Source of the DNA: Mucilaginibacter inviolabilis
Lineage (GTDB): Bacteria > Bacteroidota > Bacteroidia > Sphingobacteriales > Sphingobacteriaceae
Direction of reading: 5' to 3'
NCBI RefSeq assembly: GCF_011089895.1
Contig: NZ_JAANAT010000001.1
Span: forward strand, 3,819,028-3,883,027
DNA: 64,000 nucleotides
In this document: piece by piece, positions 25,595 to 33,861 of the stretch
Layout of the letters: every line of letters starts with the position of its first letter
Position numbering within the stretch: the first letter of the stretch is position 1
The notes under the pieces: generated by a model
What the model was told of the DNA's origin: nothing
Seen by the model: the letters and a program-made list of their open reading frames with translations, nothing else
The model's database searches: none
Position numbers and translations under genes: made by a program

Positions 25595-26614
25595 TTATTT
25601 TAGTTCGATGGTGTTATTTTTTATCTCATAATCAATGCTTAACGACTTATTAAGCGCCTCCAGAACATCCGGTAGATTAAAACCCGTAAAATCTGCGTTA
25701 AGCATATAGTGGTTCAATTTTTCGTTGGCTACAACAATGTGAGTTTTATACCTGGCATTTAATGCAGGTATAATATCTCTCACGAGTTTATTATCAAATA
25801 ACAAATCCTCATGATTCCATATTTTAAGCGTGCTTTCATCAGATTTAATGACAGGCTTTAGCGTATGATCATGTGCAGAGTATATCGCTTTCTGATGAGG
25901 ATAAAGCATCACATCACCGTTTTCTATATTTAACTGCGTGTTATTTATACTCTGTTTAGTTTTGATGCTCACAGACACTTTACCGGTTACTACAGCCACA
26001 TCAGCTTCGTTGCTTTGCTCATTATCACGTACACGGAAACTCGTTCCCCATACCTTGGTGATAATGGAATGGCTGTTGATTATAAAAGGACAATCCGGGT
26101 TTTTTGTAACCTCAAAAAAGCATTCGCCCGACATAAAAACCATACGTGATGATGCTGCAAATACTTTTGGATATTTCAATTGTGAGTTGGGGTTTAGCCA
26201 AACCATGCTACCATCGGGAAGTTTTGATTTATAAATGCGGTGAGAGTTATTGGTAATAGCAACCATATTCTGCTGATCATCCGCTACTTCCTTTTTGTTT
26301 CCCTTATTTGTCTGGCGGTATAAGCCTATCATTAAGGCTATCAACAACATGGCTGCTACCGCACTTACATACACCCAACTACCTCTTTTCTTTATTACCG
26401 GAATCTCCTCACTATTTACAACATCTATATTTTTAAGGATACTGTTATATATCTTTTCCTCCAATTCCTTTTGCTGAGAAGCATTTAAGTTCGAAGTATA
26501 ATCAGCATCATGTTCGAATGATTGGTACCATTGTTTTACCAGGGCGACCTCGTCATCCGTACATTCGCCATTAATATACCTTTCCAGTAATTCAATAGAT
26601 AGATGTTCTTTCAT
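25595..26614 (-). CDS. FecR-type anti-sigma factor
   Basis: A 339-residue protein from the ATG at 26614 (MKEHLSIELLERYINGECTD); a longer in-frame reading from 26641 is unlikely. The sigma-binding N-terminal region is about 1-80; one membrane segment lies near 88-105 (VYVSAVAAMLLIALMIGLY); the periplasmic FecR domain has LPDGSMVWLNPNSQLKYPKV and MSGECFFEVTKNPDCPFIIN, and DUF4974 closes it (LLFDNKLVRDIIPALNARYK). It controls the ECF sigma encoded at 27779-28441 and is coupled to the STN domain of the SusC gene downstream. Confidence 0.93.
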   Translation of the reverse strand: MKEHLSIELLERYINGECTDDEVALVKQWYQSFEHDADYTSNLNASQQKELEEKIYNSILKNIDVVNSEEIPVIKKRGSWVYVSAVAAMLLIALMIGLYRQTNKGNKKEVADDQQNMVAITNNSHRIYKSKLPDGSMVWLNPNSQLKYPKVFAASSRMVFMSGECFFEVTKNPDCPFIINSHSIITKVWGTSFRVRDNEQSNEADVAVVTGKVSVSIKTKQSINNTQLNIENGDVMLYPHQKAIYSAHDHTLKPVIKSDESTLKIWNHEDLLFDNKLVRDIIPALNARYKTHIVVANEKLNHYMLNADFTGFNLPDVLEALNKSLSIDYEIKNNTIELK

Positions 26615-26736
26615 GAAAAGAAAAAAATTCGGTTTATACAATGATTGACGTTTGAGAAAGGCACATCCCTTAGTCTGATTGAAAAAAAATTTTAAAAAAT
26701 TTCATTTCATGTGTTACACAGCAAAAGGATCTAAAA

Positions 26737-26784
26737 AGATAGTTAAATATTGTTGACTTTGTCAACCATATTTAACTATCTTTG
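26737..26784 (+). promoter_or_regulatory. 45-bp palindromic operator over the marR promoter
   Basis: 21-base arms 26737-26757 and 26761-26781 (AGATAGTTAAATAT...GTTGAC and its inverse, one mismatch) around TTT. TATCTTTG at 26777-26784 is the -7 element, with TTG at 26753-26755 as a -33 candidate, so a repressor on this site would block the promoter. The -7 element ends 4 bases before the marR ATG. MarR autoregulation is the natural reading. Confidence 0.85.
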
Positions 26785-26788
26785 CTTT

Positions 26789-27229
26789 ATGACTACTACA
26801 CTTACAGATCCTATTGCTGAAATCCGTGCCTTCAACAGGTTTTACACCGATATCATTGGTCTGCTCGATAAGCACCTGTTGCATAGTGCATACTCCCTGG
26901 CTGAAGCCAGGATTATATATGAAATATATGTTGGTGAAAATGTACAAGCGTCACAAATTATGACGGCCATGAACATTGACAAAAGTTATTTGAGCCGGTT
27001 GTTAAAAAAGCTGGAAAAAGAAGGCCTCGTCATCAAAAAACCGTCCGGACATGACGCAAGGGCTATGCTTATTTCGTTAACAGCAAAAGGATCAAAGGAG
27101 TTTGCTATGCTTAATAAAGCCTCTGACAAACAGATTGGTGCTATGACGGCCGGTTTAAAAGTATCCGATAAGCAGGAGTTAGTCGCTCATATGAATGCCA
27201 TCATGAACATTTTAACAAAGTCTCTATAA
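26789..27229 (+). CDS. MarR family transcriptional regulator
   Basis: A 146-residue winged-helix regulator from the ATG at 26789; an earlier in-frame ATG would lie inside the operator. Seen: the N-terminal dimer helix (AEIRAFNRFYTDIIGLLDKH), the helix-turn-helix near 55-80 (ASQIMTAMNIDKSYLSRLLK), and the wing (LVIKKPSGHDARAMLISLTA). The MarR-plus-GNAT pairing is a known arrangement, and in many bacteria the two are fused in one chain. Here they are separate genes 10 bases apart. It probably represses its own operon through the palindrome upstream. Confidence 0.92.
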   Translation: MTTTLTDPIAEIRAFNRFYTDIIGLLDKHLLHSAYSLAEARIIYEIYVGENVQASQIMTAMNIDKSYLSRLLKKLEKEGLVIKKPSGHDARAMLISLTAKGSKEFAMLNKASDKQIGAMTAGLKVSDKQELVAHMNAIMNILTKSL

Positions 27230-27239
27230 TTTAATTTAC

Positions 27240-27677
27240 ATGGATACTACGATAACGCTAAATAATATTAAACTAAGAACCCAACTGCTCCCCGGCGATT
27301 TGGGCTATGTTGCTTATATACACGGCAAACAATACGCACATGAGCTGGGCTATGGCCTAAACTTTGAGGGCTATGTGCTGGAAGGTTTACATGAATTTGC
27401 CCGCTATTATAACCCGGCAAAAGACAGGGTCTGGATATGTGAGCATGATGGTAAAATCATTGGTTTCTTACTTGGATTTCATCGCGGACAGACTGTTCAG
27501 CTACGATACTTTATTTTTTTGCCCGAGTATCGCGGTATAGGTTTGGGCAAAAGATTGATGGATGAATTTATAACCTATATGCGTGAGCTAGGTTATAAAG
27601 AAGCCTATTTGTGGACCACTAATGAGCAGCAGCCGGCAATAGCATTATACACCAGATATGGCTTTCGCCTGGCCTAG
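27240..27677 (+). CDS. GNAT N-acetyltransferase, C-terminally truncated by an in-frame TAG
   Basis: A 145-residue GNAT-fold acetyltransferase as read to the TAG at 27675. The acetyl-CoA motif A is present (FLPEYRGIGLGKRLMDEF) and the last beta strands begin (LWTTNEQQPAIALYTRYGFR). Relatives continue past GFxL with a further strand that ends near ELTEQRYDL. The bases after the TAG read on in the same frame as EKISYAFDKALTELRYNLIL and stop at TAA 27744-27746, so one nonsense codon has removed the last 23 residues. A GAG to TAG change would explain it. Activity of the truncated form is doubtful. It is cotranscribed with marR. Confidence 0.85.
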   Translation: MDTTITLNNIKLRTQLLPGDLGYVAYIHGKQYAHELGYGLNFEGYVLEGLHEFARYYNPAKDRVWICEHDGKIIGFLLGFHRGQTVQLRYFIFLPEYRGIGLGKRLMDEFITYMRELGYKEAYLWTTNEQQPAIALYTRYGFRLA

Positions 27678-27746
27678 GAAAAAATATCCTACGCATTTGA
27701 CAAAGCCCTTACGGAATTAAGATATAATCTTATTCTGGAAGATTAA
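27678..27746 (+). pseudogene. In-frame detached C-terminus of the GNAT gene
   Basis: Twenty-two sense codons and a TAA in the frame of the preceding gene, beginning right after its TAG. The translation matches the expected end of the GNAT/MarR-associated acetyltransferase family. It lacks its own start codon. Confidence 0.75.
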
Positions 27747-27778
27747 ATGAAAAAAGAGGCAGGGAATTTAATGGTTAG

Positions 27779-28441
27779 TTATACCGACCTTGTAGATTTT
27801 AACAGACCAGATAATGGTCGATGTACCTTAGATACACGGTAACCCATGGTGTAAGTAACCGTAGCCTGTAAAACCAATACTAGCATCAGGTAATGTGTAA
27901 GGGTTAAGCGTATCTGTTTTAAAGCACGGGTCAAATGCTGCTCTACGGTTTTTTCTGATATACCCAGGTAGCTGGCTATCTCCTTATTACTTTTATGTTC
28001 TTTCCGGCTAAGCTCAAATACAGAACGGCATTTATCAGGCAGGTGGCTTATTTCTTCGTCGATGGTATAAACCAGATCTTTCAACATGATGGAATCTTCG
28101 GTCGAATTATCAACCTCAGTATGTACCACTTTAAAAGCTTCTTTATATCGTGAACGCACCAGTTCTTTACGATAAATATCAATAACCTGGTTGGCTATAG
28201 CCGAATGCAGATATGCGCCTATGGTAGTGTTAATTTGTAGTACTTGTCTTTTTGTCCAAAGTGTTGTAAAAAGTTCTTGCACAACTTCCTCAGCCAGTTC
28301 TCTGTTCTTTAGGCGCTTATATGCCTCATCAAATAGCTTTTTCCAGTACCGGGAGTATATTTCACGGAACGCACCAAGCCTGTCTTGCTTCAGCAAGCGT
28401 ATCAGTTCTTCTTCAGACAGCTCTTCTGTGAAATCAATCAT
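27779..28441 (-). CDS. ECF RNA polymerase sigma factor (SusCD-associated)
   Basis: A 220-residue ECF sigma. Region 2 is about 22-95 (FREIYSRYWKKLFDEAYKRL, LAEEVVQELFTTLWTKRQVL) and region 4 about 130-185 (LPDKCRSVFELSRKEHKSNK, then IASYLGISEKTVEQHLTRAL). After region 4 a hydrophobic stretch (THYLMLVLVLQATVTYTMGY) and a basic tail follow, which could associate with the membrane; many sigma factors of this group have a similar tail. By position it belongs with FecR, SusC and SusD further along the minus strand, although a plus-strand marR-GNAT unit lies between. Confidence 0.92.
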   Translation of the reverse strand: MIDFTEELSEEELIRLLKQDRLGAFREIYSRYWKKLFDEAYKRLKNRELAEEVVQELFTTLWTKRQVLQINTTIGAYLHSAIANQVIDIYRKELVRSRYKEAFKVVHTEVDNSTEDSIMLKDLVYTIDEEISHLPDKCRSVFELSRKEHKSNKEIASYLGISEKTVEQHLTRALKQIRLTLTHYLMLVLVLQATVTYTMGYRVSKVHRPLSGLLKSTRSV

Positions 28442-28591
28442 AACCTAGGTAACAGCAGGTTAATAACATATAATTAAAATATTAACCAATCGACAAAACT
28501 GAAAAAAAAATAACAATCAACCAAGTTTGGATTGTAATAGTTTCGTTTAATTTTTATTTCCCCTCGTAACATTTTAGCTATTAAAAACTTA

Positions 28592-28614
28592 CAAAGTGTT
28601 ATAAAAACACTTTG
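28592..28614. promoter_or_regulatory. Inverted repeat CAAAGTGTT-N5-AACACTTTG
   Basis: Perfect 9-base arms about 115 bases before the COG0523 gene and 150 bases before the sigma gene, in the divergent gap. It may be an operator for either; no regulator is assigned. Confidence 0.4.
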
Positions 28615-28681
28615 CTATGTAAAAACGGATCTGCAAGTACATTATTATTTTCATAACTAACAATAATCAAAAGCAACAAAA

Positions 28682-28703
28682 TTGCATTTAATAATTATAT
28701 TTG
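28682..28703 (+). promoter_or_regulatory. COG0523 promoter with TTGCATTTAA half-site
   Basis: TATATTTG at 28696-28703 is a -7 element 23 bases before the ATG. TTGCATTTAA at 28682-28691 overlaps the spacer and equals one arm of the palindrome at 33751-33775, so one regulator may act on both. Confidence 0.5.
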
Positions 28704-28726
28704 TTCCACTTTAAATAAATTAAAAG

Positions 28727-29704
28727 ATGAGTGTGACAGCAGCAAAGCCCGTTACCATAATCACTGGTTTTTTAGGTGCCGGTAAAACTACTTTTCTGAA
28801 CGGGTTGATAGCTTATAAAAACACAGAGAAACTGGCCGTAATCGAAAATGAATTTGGCCAGGAAGGGATAGACGGACAATTGGTTATTTGTGCAGATGAT
28901 AAACTATTTGAACTTAGCAATGGCTGTTTGTGTTGTACTTTAAATGAAGATTTTTACTCGTTGCTGGAAGTTTTATGGGAAGGCCGCGAGGAGTTTGATG
29001 AGCTGATTATAGAAACCACCGGTATCGCCAACCCCGCATCAGTAGCTGCACCGTTTCTTACTAATGCAAACGTGCCCTACTACTATAAGCTTAAAAGGGT
29101 AATATGCCTGGTAGATGCCCGTAATATTGAGCAACAATTGCGCGAAACAGACGAGGCGCGCAATCAGATTAGTTTTAGCGATATTTTACTCATCACTAAA
29201 ACAGACATGATAACTACAGAACAACTGGCTCATATTGAAAAACTGTTAAAAGGCATTAATCCATTAGCTACGGTATTATCGGGCCATCGTGAGTGCTATC
29301 CTTTTACTGAAATTTACCAGGTATCACGTAATGCCATAGTTGAAGACAAATTGCCCAAAGTAACCAACCGGATCTTTACAGTACAACGTCATCAACATGA
29401 AGATCTGGTTTCTTTAAGTTTTAACTTTAACGAACCTTTTGATTTGCAACTGCTATCGCATCGCTTAACTGTTTTTCTGAATTTTCAGGCTAAAGATGTT
29501 TATCGCGTAAAAGGTATTTTTAATATTCACGATCAATCACAAAAAATCATCATCCAATCTGTTATGCAAGACCTGGCTGTTGCCGCTGGCGATACCTGGA
29601 CCGAGGATACTGAAAGAAACAGTCGTATTGTATTTATTGGTAAAAACCTGAACCCGGTTGGGTTTGAAAAAATGTTAAGACAATGCTTTTATCGACACAT
29701 TTAA
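28727..29704 (+). CDS. COG0523 (CobW/ZNG1-type) GTP-binding metallochaperone
   Basis: A 325-residue G3E GTPase. Walker A GFLGAGKT at 14-21; the metal site CLCC with Cys67, Cys69 and Cys70; the switch region ETTGIANPASVAAP; the base-recognition motif TKTD in place of NKxD; and the C-terminal CobW-C domain (FTVQRHQHEDLVSLSFNFNE). COG0523 proteins deliver zinc or other metals to client enzymes at GTP cost, often under zinc limitation (family knowledge). It overlaps lgt by 22 bases, so the two are cotranscribed. The palindrome-like promoter suggests metal or redox control. Confidence 0.9.
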   Translation: MSVTAAKPVTIITGFLGAGKTTFLNGLIAYKNTEKLAVIENEFGQEGIDGQLVICADDKLFELSNGCLCCTLNEDFYSLLEVLWEGREEFDELIIETTGIANPASVAAPFLTNANVPYYYKLKRVICLVDARNIEQQLRETDEARNQISFSDILLITKTDMITTEQLAHIEKLLKGINPLATVLSGHRECYPFTEIYQVSRNAIVEDKLPKVTNRIFTVQRHQHEDLVSLSFNFNEPFDLQLLSHRLTVFLNFQAKDVYRVKGIFNIHDQSQKIIIQSVMQDLAVAAGDTWTEDTERNSRIVFIGKNLNPVGFEKMLRQCFYRHI

Positions 29705-30546
29705 ACATCTGCGGGTACATTACCTGGAACCCTAATCCCAACATTTTTGACCTTGGCTTTTATGCCCTGCGTTGGTATTCTGTTTTATTTTTAGGTGGCT
29801 TTATATGGAGTTACCTCATCATTAAACAACGTTTTAAAAGCGCTCTTATTAATCCTTATCTTCTTGAAAAACTTACTATTTATATAATAGCCGGCACGCT
29901 GATTGGCGCCCGGTTAGGTCATTGCTTGTTTTATGACTGGGAGTATTATCATTCGCATCTGATAGAAATAATTTTGCCTTTTCAGTTTGCTCCAACTTTC
30001 AAAGTCACTGGTTATCAGGGCCTGGCCAGCCACGGTGGTGGCATTGGTATATTTATAGCACTTTGGCTTTATCATCGCAAATATCAAAAGTATATAAACC
30101 TGCTATGGGTTATGGATCAACTGGCTTTAGTTGTTCCGCTGGCTGGATGTTGTATTAGATTAGGAAACCTCATGAATTCTGAAATTATCGGGCGCCCAAC
30201 GGAGGTGAGCTGGGCATTTATTTTTGTCAGGGAGGATAGTATTCCCCGGCACCCGGCGCAGCTTTATGAAGCATTGGCATACATTGGTATCTTTATCATT
30301 TTAAACTTAGTAACCAGATACCGGTCATTAAAAAATGGTTTTCTGTTGGGTTTATTTCTGGCTCTAGTGTTTACGGCCAGATTCCTGTTAGAAGGCCTGA
30401 AGGAAGATCAGGCAGCGTTTGAGGCTCATATGTCACTAAATATGGGGCAATTATTAAGCATTCCTTTTATTGTAGCAGGCGTGATTTTAATGATCATTAA
30501 AAGCGGTAAGAATACTGTAATGCCTAACAAGATTGAAACCATATAA
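29683..30546 (+). CDS. lgt: Prolipoprotein diacylglyceryl transferase
   Basis: A 287-residue polytopic inner-membrane enzyme that moves diacylglyceryl from phosphatidylglycerol to the lipobox cysteine, first step of lipoprotein maturation. Family marks: ALRWYSVLFLGGFIWSYLII, the conserved GARLGHCLFYDWEYY, SHGGGIGIFIALWLYHRK, and GNLMNSEIIGRPTEVSWAFI with RHPAQLYEAL. Seven hydrophobic segments can be placed. The start codon lies within the COG0523 gene. At 287 residues it has the usual length. Lgt of Bacteroidota is often found in several copies; whether this is the only one cannot be told. Confidence 0.95.
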   Translation: MLLSTHLNICGYITWNPNPNIFDLGFYALRWYSVLFLGGFIWSYLIIKQRFKSALINPYLLEKLTIYIIAGTLIGARLGHCLFYDWEYYHSHLIEIILPFQFAPTFKVTGYQGLASHGGGIGIFIALWLYHRKYQKYINLLWVMDQLALVVPLAGCCIRLGNLMNSEIIGRPTEVSWAFIFVREDSIPRHPAQLYEALAYIGIFIILNLVTRYRSLKNGFLLGLFLALVFTARFLLEGLKEDQAAFEAHMSLNMGQLLSIPFIVAGVILMIIKSGKNTVMPNKIETI

Positions 30547-30547
30547 A

Positions 30548-30585
30548 TAAAAGGGTGGCTTGTATATACAAGCCACCCTTTTATT
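30548..30585. terminator. Bidirectional intrinsic terminator between lgt and the S46 peptidase
   Basis: Perfect stem AAAAGGGTGGCTTGTA / TACAAGCCACCCTTTT with T on both sides in the respective direction; it lies between two convergent genes. Confidence 0.9.
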
Positions 30586-30601
30586 TTGAATAGACAGATA
30601 C

Positions 30602-32770
30602 TTAGTTTTTATGAATATCCAGTTCACTGATCAGGTTATCAGCATGGCCCAACTTATCCATACACCATAACACATAGCGGATGTCAACACAAATGGTTCT
30701 TTTGTATTTCTTGTCGAATGCGATATCTCCGCTCATGGCTTCCCAGTTACCATCAAACGCCAAACCAATCAGTTCACCGCTACCATTTATAACCGGCGAA
30801 CCCGAATTTCCACCTGTAATATCATCATTGGTGATAAAACATACCGGCACGGTTCCATCAACAGCGTATTGCCCGAAATCTTTTTTATTATATGCATCAA
30901 TTAGCGACGATGGCAGATCAAATTCACTATCGCCAGGCTTATACTTTTTCATTACCTCATCCAAATTAGTGGTAATATTATAGTGTTTACCATCCTTTGA
31001 AGCATAATCCTGCACATTACCATAGCTAATACGCATGGTTGAGTTAGCATCCGGATACATTAAACGGCCTTGATTTTTCTCAAGTAAGGCCTGCAGGTAT
31101 ATCTTATCCAGTTTTTCCTTTTGTTCTTCAAAATCGCTCACCTTTGAACCAAAGGCGTTACGGGCATAAGCCCGGGGGCTCACCTGCCTGGCATATTGAC
31201 ACGCCGGGTCGTTACCCAATGCTTCGATAGAGGGGTTTTGCATAAACGCTTTAAATTTATCCGGGTTGATTACAATGCTCTTACTCCAAAGTTCATCGGC
31301 AAATTTTGTAAATGATTCTTCAATGGTGGTTCCCTGATATTTCTTAACAATGTCTTCTATAAACTGTGGATGCTGATCTTTGGGAACACCTGCATAATAA
31401 GTAGCCATAATCTGCGCGAAGATCTTTTTATCTGCTATTTCATTATAGTTACTTAAATAGCTATCATTCACCTCTTTCAAATCCTTCTTAAGCTCCTCAA
31501 CAGCTTTGGCGTCGTCCTTACGAGCCGCAATGCCCCTTAAAATATTATAGGTAACCAGCGTATTATAAACAAAGCCAGGGGCCAGCAAACCTTCCTCTAC
31601 AAAAGTGCGGTGAACAGCATAAGGCTCATAAGCAGCATATAATTTCTTATAACTGTCCATTAAACCTGCATAAGCCGGTTTATCAGCAGCCCATTGCGTA
31701 AACTCGGCTTCCTCTTTCAGCTTTTGATCATAAATATTCAACTGCTTTAGTTGCTCTGTCTGGCCAATAAAGTACTTCCAATAGTTGGCTATCTCCGCAT
31801 ATTTTGACGATAGTTTAAGGCGGGTATCTACACTTTTATTCATCTCCTCTTTCCAGGCTTTAAGGCGGATATCACGCAACTTTACTATTACCGGGTTGGT
31901 CTCCTCTGTAGCCAACCTAACACCATTTGATGTCAGGAATCTATCTGTATGGCCGGGGTATCCGTACACCATAGCAAAATCGCCATTTTTAACGCCTTTG
32001 ATAGATACCGGCAGGAATTTTTTAGGCAGCAATGGCACGTTATCAGTAGAATAAGAAGCGGGTTTACCGTCTTTACCGCTGTAAATTCTGAAAATGGAAA
32101 AATCGCCGGTATGCCTTGGCCATTCCCAATTGTCCGTATCGCCTCCAAATTTACCTATGGATTGAGGCGGAGCACCCACCAGGCGAACATCATTATACGT
32201 TTCATACAGGTACAGAAAATATTGGTTGCCGTCAAAAAAATCTTTTACAGCACCCTCATAGCCCGTACTCTTCGTAGCATCAGCTATCAACTGATTCTTA
32301 ACCTCTTCCAGCTTTTCTCCACGGTTGGCTTCTGTAGTACCTTGTAAAGCGGCTTTTACTTGAGGTGTTACATCTTCCATCCTCACCAAAAACTGCACAA
32401 ACAATCCTGGTATCGGTTTCTCCTCAGCATAACTTTTAGCATAAAAACCATTATCCAGAATATCATTCTGAGGGGTTGAATTGGCAGATATCGCCTCGTA
32501 ACCACAATGGTGATTGGTAAAAACCAGGCCTTTGTTAGACACTACTTCACCTGTACAAAAACCACCACCCAACGAAACTATGGCATCCTTAATACTAGCC
32601 TTGTTAATATTATACAGATCTTCAGGAGTTAGTTTAAAACCCTGTTTTTTCATCTGATCATAGTTTTTACCTATTAGCATAGGTATCCACATCCCCTCAT
32701 CTGCCTTAGCTCCCTCCATAAAAATAAGTGGGAGTATGAACATGGCAATCATTAATTTAAGTTTATTCAT
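30602..32770 (-). CDS. S46 family dipeptidyl-peptidase, DPP7 type
   Basis: A 722-residue secreted serine peptidase that releases dipeptides from the N-terminus of peptides in the periplasm. Signal peptide 1-23. Catalytic His88 is in VFTNHHCGYE and catalytic Ser656 in TGGNSGSPV. Eighteen residues after the Ser is Gly674 (GLAFDGNWE); in DPP11 this position is an Arg that selects acidic P1 residues, so Gly marks DPP7, which prefers hydrophobic P1 (family knowledge). It is monocistronic; its promoter TATATTTG (32797-32790) touches the 3' end of the flavoprotein gene upstream. Confidence 0.94.
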   Translation of the reverse strand: MNKLKLMIAMFILPLIFMEGAKADEGMWIPMLIGKNYDQMKKQGFKLTPEDLYNINKASIKDAIVSLGGGFCTGEVVSNKGLVFTNHHCGYEAISANSTPQNDILDNGFYAKSYAEEKPIPGLFVQFLVRMEDVTPQVKAALQGTTEANRGEKLEEVKNQLIADATKSTGYEGAVKDFFDGNQYFLYLYETYNDVRLVGAPPQSIGKFGGDTDNWEWPRHTGDFSIFRIYSGKDGKPASYSTDNVPLLPKKFLPVSIKGVKNGDFAMVYGYPGHTDRFLTSNGVRLATEETNPVIVKLRDIRLKAWKEEMNKSVDTRLKLSSKYAEIANYWKYFIGQTEQLKQLNIYDQKLKEEAEFTQWAADKPAYAGLMDSYKKLYAAYEPYAVHRTFVEEGLLAPGFVYNTLVTYNILRGIAARKDDAKAVEELKKDLKEVNDSYLSNYNEIADKKIFAQIMATYYAGVPKDQHPQFIEDIVKKYQGTTIEESFTKFADELWSKSIVINPDKFKAFMQNPSIEALGNDPACQYARQVSPRAYARNAFGSKVSDFEEQKEKLDKIYLQALLEKNQGRLMYPDANSTMRISYGNVQDYASKDGKHYNITTNLDEVMKKYKPGDSEFDLPSSLIDAYNKKDFGQYAVDGTVPVCFITNDDITGGNSGSPVINGSGELIGLAFDGNWEAMSGDIAFDKKYKRTICVDIRYVLWCMDKLGHADNLISELDIHKN

Positions 32771-32788
32771 ACTATTGGTCTAAAATTT

Positions 32789-33718
32789 TCAAATATAGCT
32801 ATTGTCTATTAGATCTTTATTGATAAATGCGCCTGCCGCAGTTCCCAAGGCCACGGACATAGATACTGCACGCATGGGCATAGTATTATCACCAGCTGCA
32901 TAAACCCCCGGGATATTGGTACGACCGAAACCATCTACATTAATATAACCAGCATCTGTCAGATCACATCCCAATTTCACCGGTAGATCGCAATGCTGTA
33001 TAAAGACTGGCCGGTGATATAAGGCATCTATCAGGTACATCTCATCATTTTCTAGTGATATACCTTTAAGCTGACCATTTTCATGTACGATTTCCCTGAT
33101 CCGGTTTTCTTCTATATTAATATTGCACAACCGTAGTTCTTTCACCTGCTCAACACTCAATGTTGATACGCCATTGGTAAAAAGTGTAAGATCTTTTGTC
33201 CAGTTATTAATAAGCTTAGCATATTCATACCCCACATCGCCGTTTCCCAAAATACCTGTTGGTTGCTGACGAACCTCGTAACCATGACAATAAGGACAAT
33301 GTATTACAGAAATCCCCCAACATGCGGCAAAACCTGGTAGTTCGGGCATAATATCCTTTATACCTGTAGCAAAAAGCAGTTTCTTTGCAATATACCTTTT
33401 GCCAGACTGGGTCAGTATGTGAAAACCATCTTCTTTTGCTATAGCATCTATAGCCGTATCAGCAATCAGCTTAACTGTGTCGTACATCATGAGCTGTTCA
33501 AGAGCTATTTGGGTAATAGCTACTGGCATCTCGCCGTCACGAGTTAAAAAATTATGCGAATGTGGGGTTTGCTGGTTGCATGGTCTGCCAGAATCAATCA
33601 CTAAAACTTTGCGTAGGGCCCGTGCTAAGGAAGTTGCCGCAGAAAGTCCGGCGTAGCTGCCCCCTATAATTATTACCTCAAAATCTGTTTCGAAATTATT
33701 CATCACTTTATTCTTCAT
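32789..33718 (-). CDS. Thioredoxin-reductase-like FAD/NAD(P) oxidoreductase
   Basis: A 309-residue flavoprotein from the ATG at 33718 (ATG 33703 is also possible). A longer reading from TTG 33781 would run through the palindromic operator and is rejected. FAD motif VIIIGGSYAGLSAATSLARA at the N-terminus; redox site CPYCHGYE, where thioredoxin reductases have CATC; NAD(P) motif GILGNGDVGYEYAKL; second FAD motif NIPGVYAAGDNTMP. Such CPYC proteins occur near thiol-stress genes and their substrate is not settled. Not in an operon with the sugar genes upstream, which it follows by 144 bases. Confidence 0.88.
   Translation of the reverse strand: MKNKVMNNFETDFEVIIIGGSYAGLSAATSLARALRKVLVIDSGRPCNQQTPHSHNFLTRDGEMPVAITQIALEQLMMYDTVKLIADTAIDAIAKEDGFHILTQSGKRYIAKKLLFATGIKDIMPELPGFAACWGISVIHCPYCHGYEVRQQPTGILGNGDVGYEYAKLINNWTKDLTLFTNGVSTLSVEQVKELRLCNINIEENRIREIVHENGQLKGISLENDEMYLIDALYHRPVFIQHCDLPVKLGCDLTDAGYINVDGFGRTNIPGVYAAGDNTMPMRAVSMSVALGTAAGAFINKDLIDNSYI
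32790..32797 (-). promoter_or_regulatory. -7 promoter element of the S46 peptidase
   Basis: TATATTTG on the minus strand, 19 bases before the ATG at 32770. It lies inside the last codons of the preceding gene. Confidence 0.6.
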
Positions 33719-33750
33719 TATTTCGGGTTGAAAGTTAATGAAGAATAAAT

Positions 33751-33775
33751 TTAAATGCAACTTAATTGCATTTAA
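33751..33775 (-). promoter_or_regulatory. Palindromic operator of the flavoprotein gene
   Basis: Perfect 10-base arms TTAAATGCAA and TTGCATTTAA around CTTAA, 33 bases before the ATG at 33718, between a TTTG (minus strand, 33786-33783) and TAAATTTA. An operator in the promoter spacer is the natural reading. The half-site recurs at 28682. Confidence 0.7.
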
Positions 33776-33861
33776 TGACAAAATCAGAACTAATACTTAC
33801 CAGAAATGGAAGTAACCTTTACGAATATCATTATTATTAAAATATCCAGAAATGAATATTA

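Noticed and set aside
26750..26788. Earlier in-frame ATG for marR
   Set aside because: It lies inside the operator and upstream of the expected transcription start; the protein family begins at the later ATG.
30548..30585. Possible riboswitch or attenuator
   Set aside because: The perfect stem with T-runs between convergent genes is better explained as a bidirectional terminator.
31949..32347. 132-codon plus-strand open frame antisense to the S46 peptidase
   Set aside because: Shadow of the peptidase gene, with no independent support.
33719..33781. N-terminal extension of the thioredoxin-reductase-like gene from TTG
   Set aside because: It would run through a perfect palindrome that is better read as operator; the FAD motif begins soon after ATG 33703/33718.
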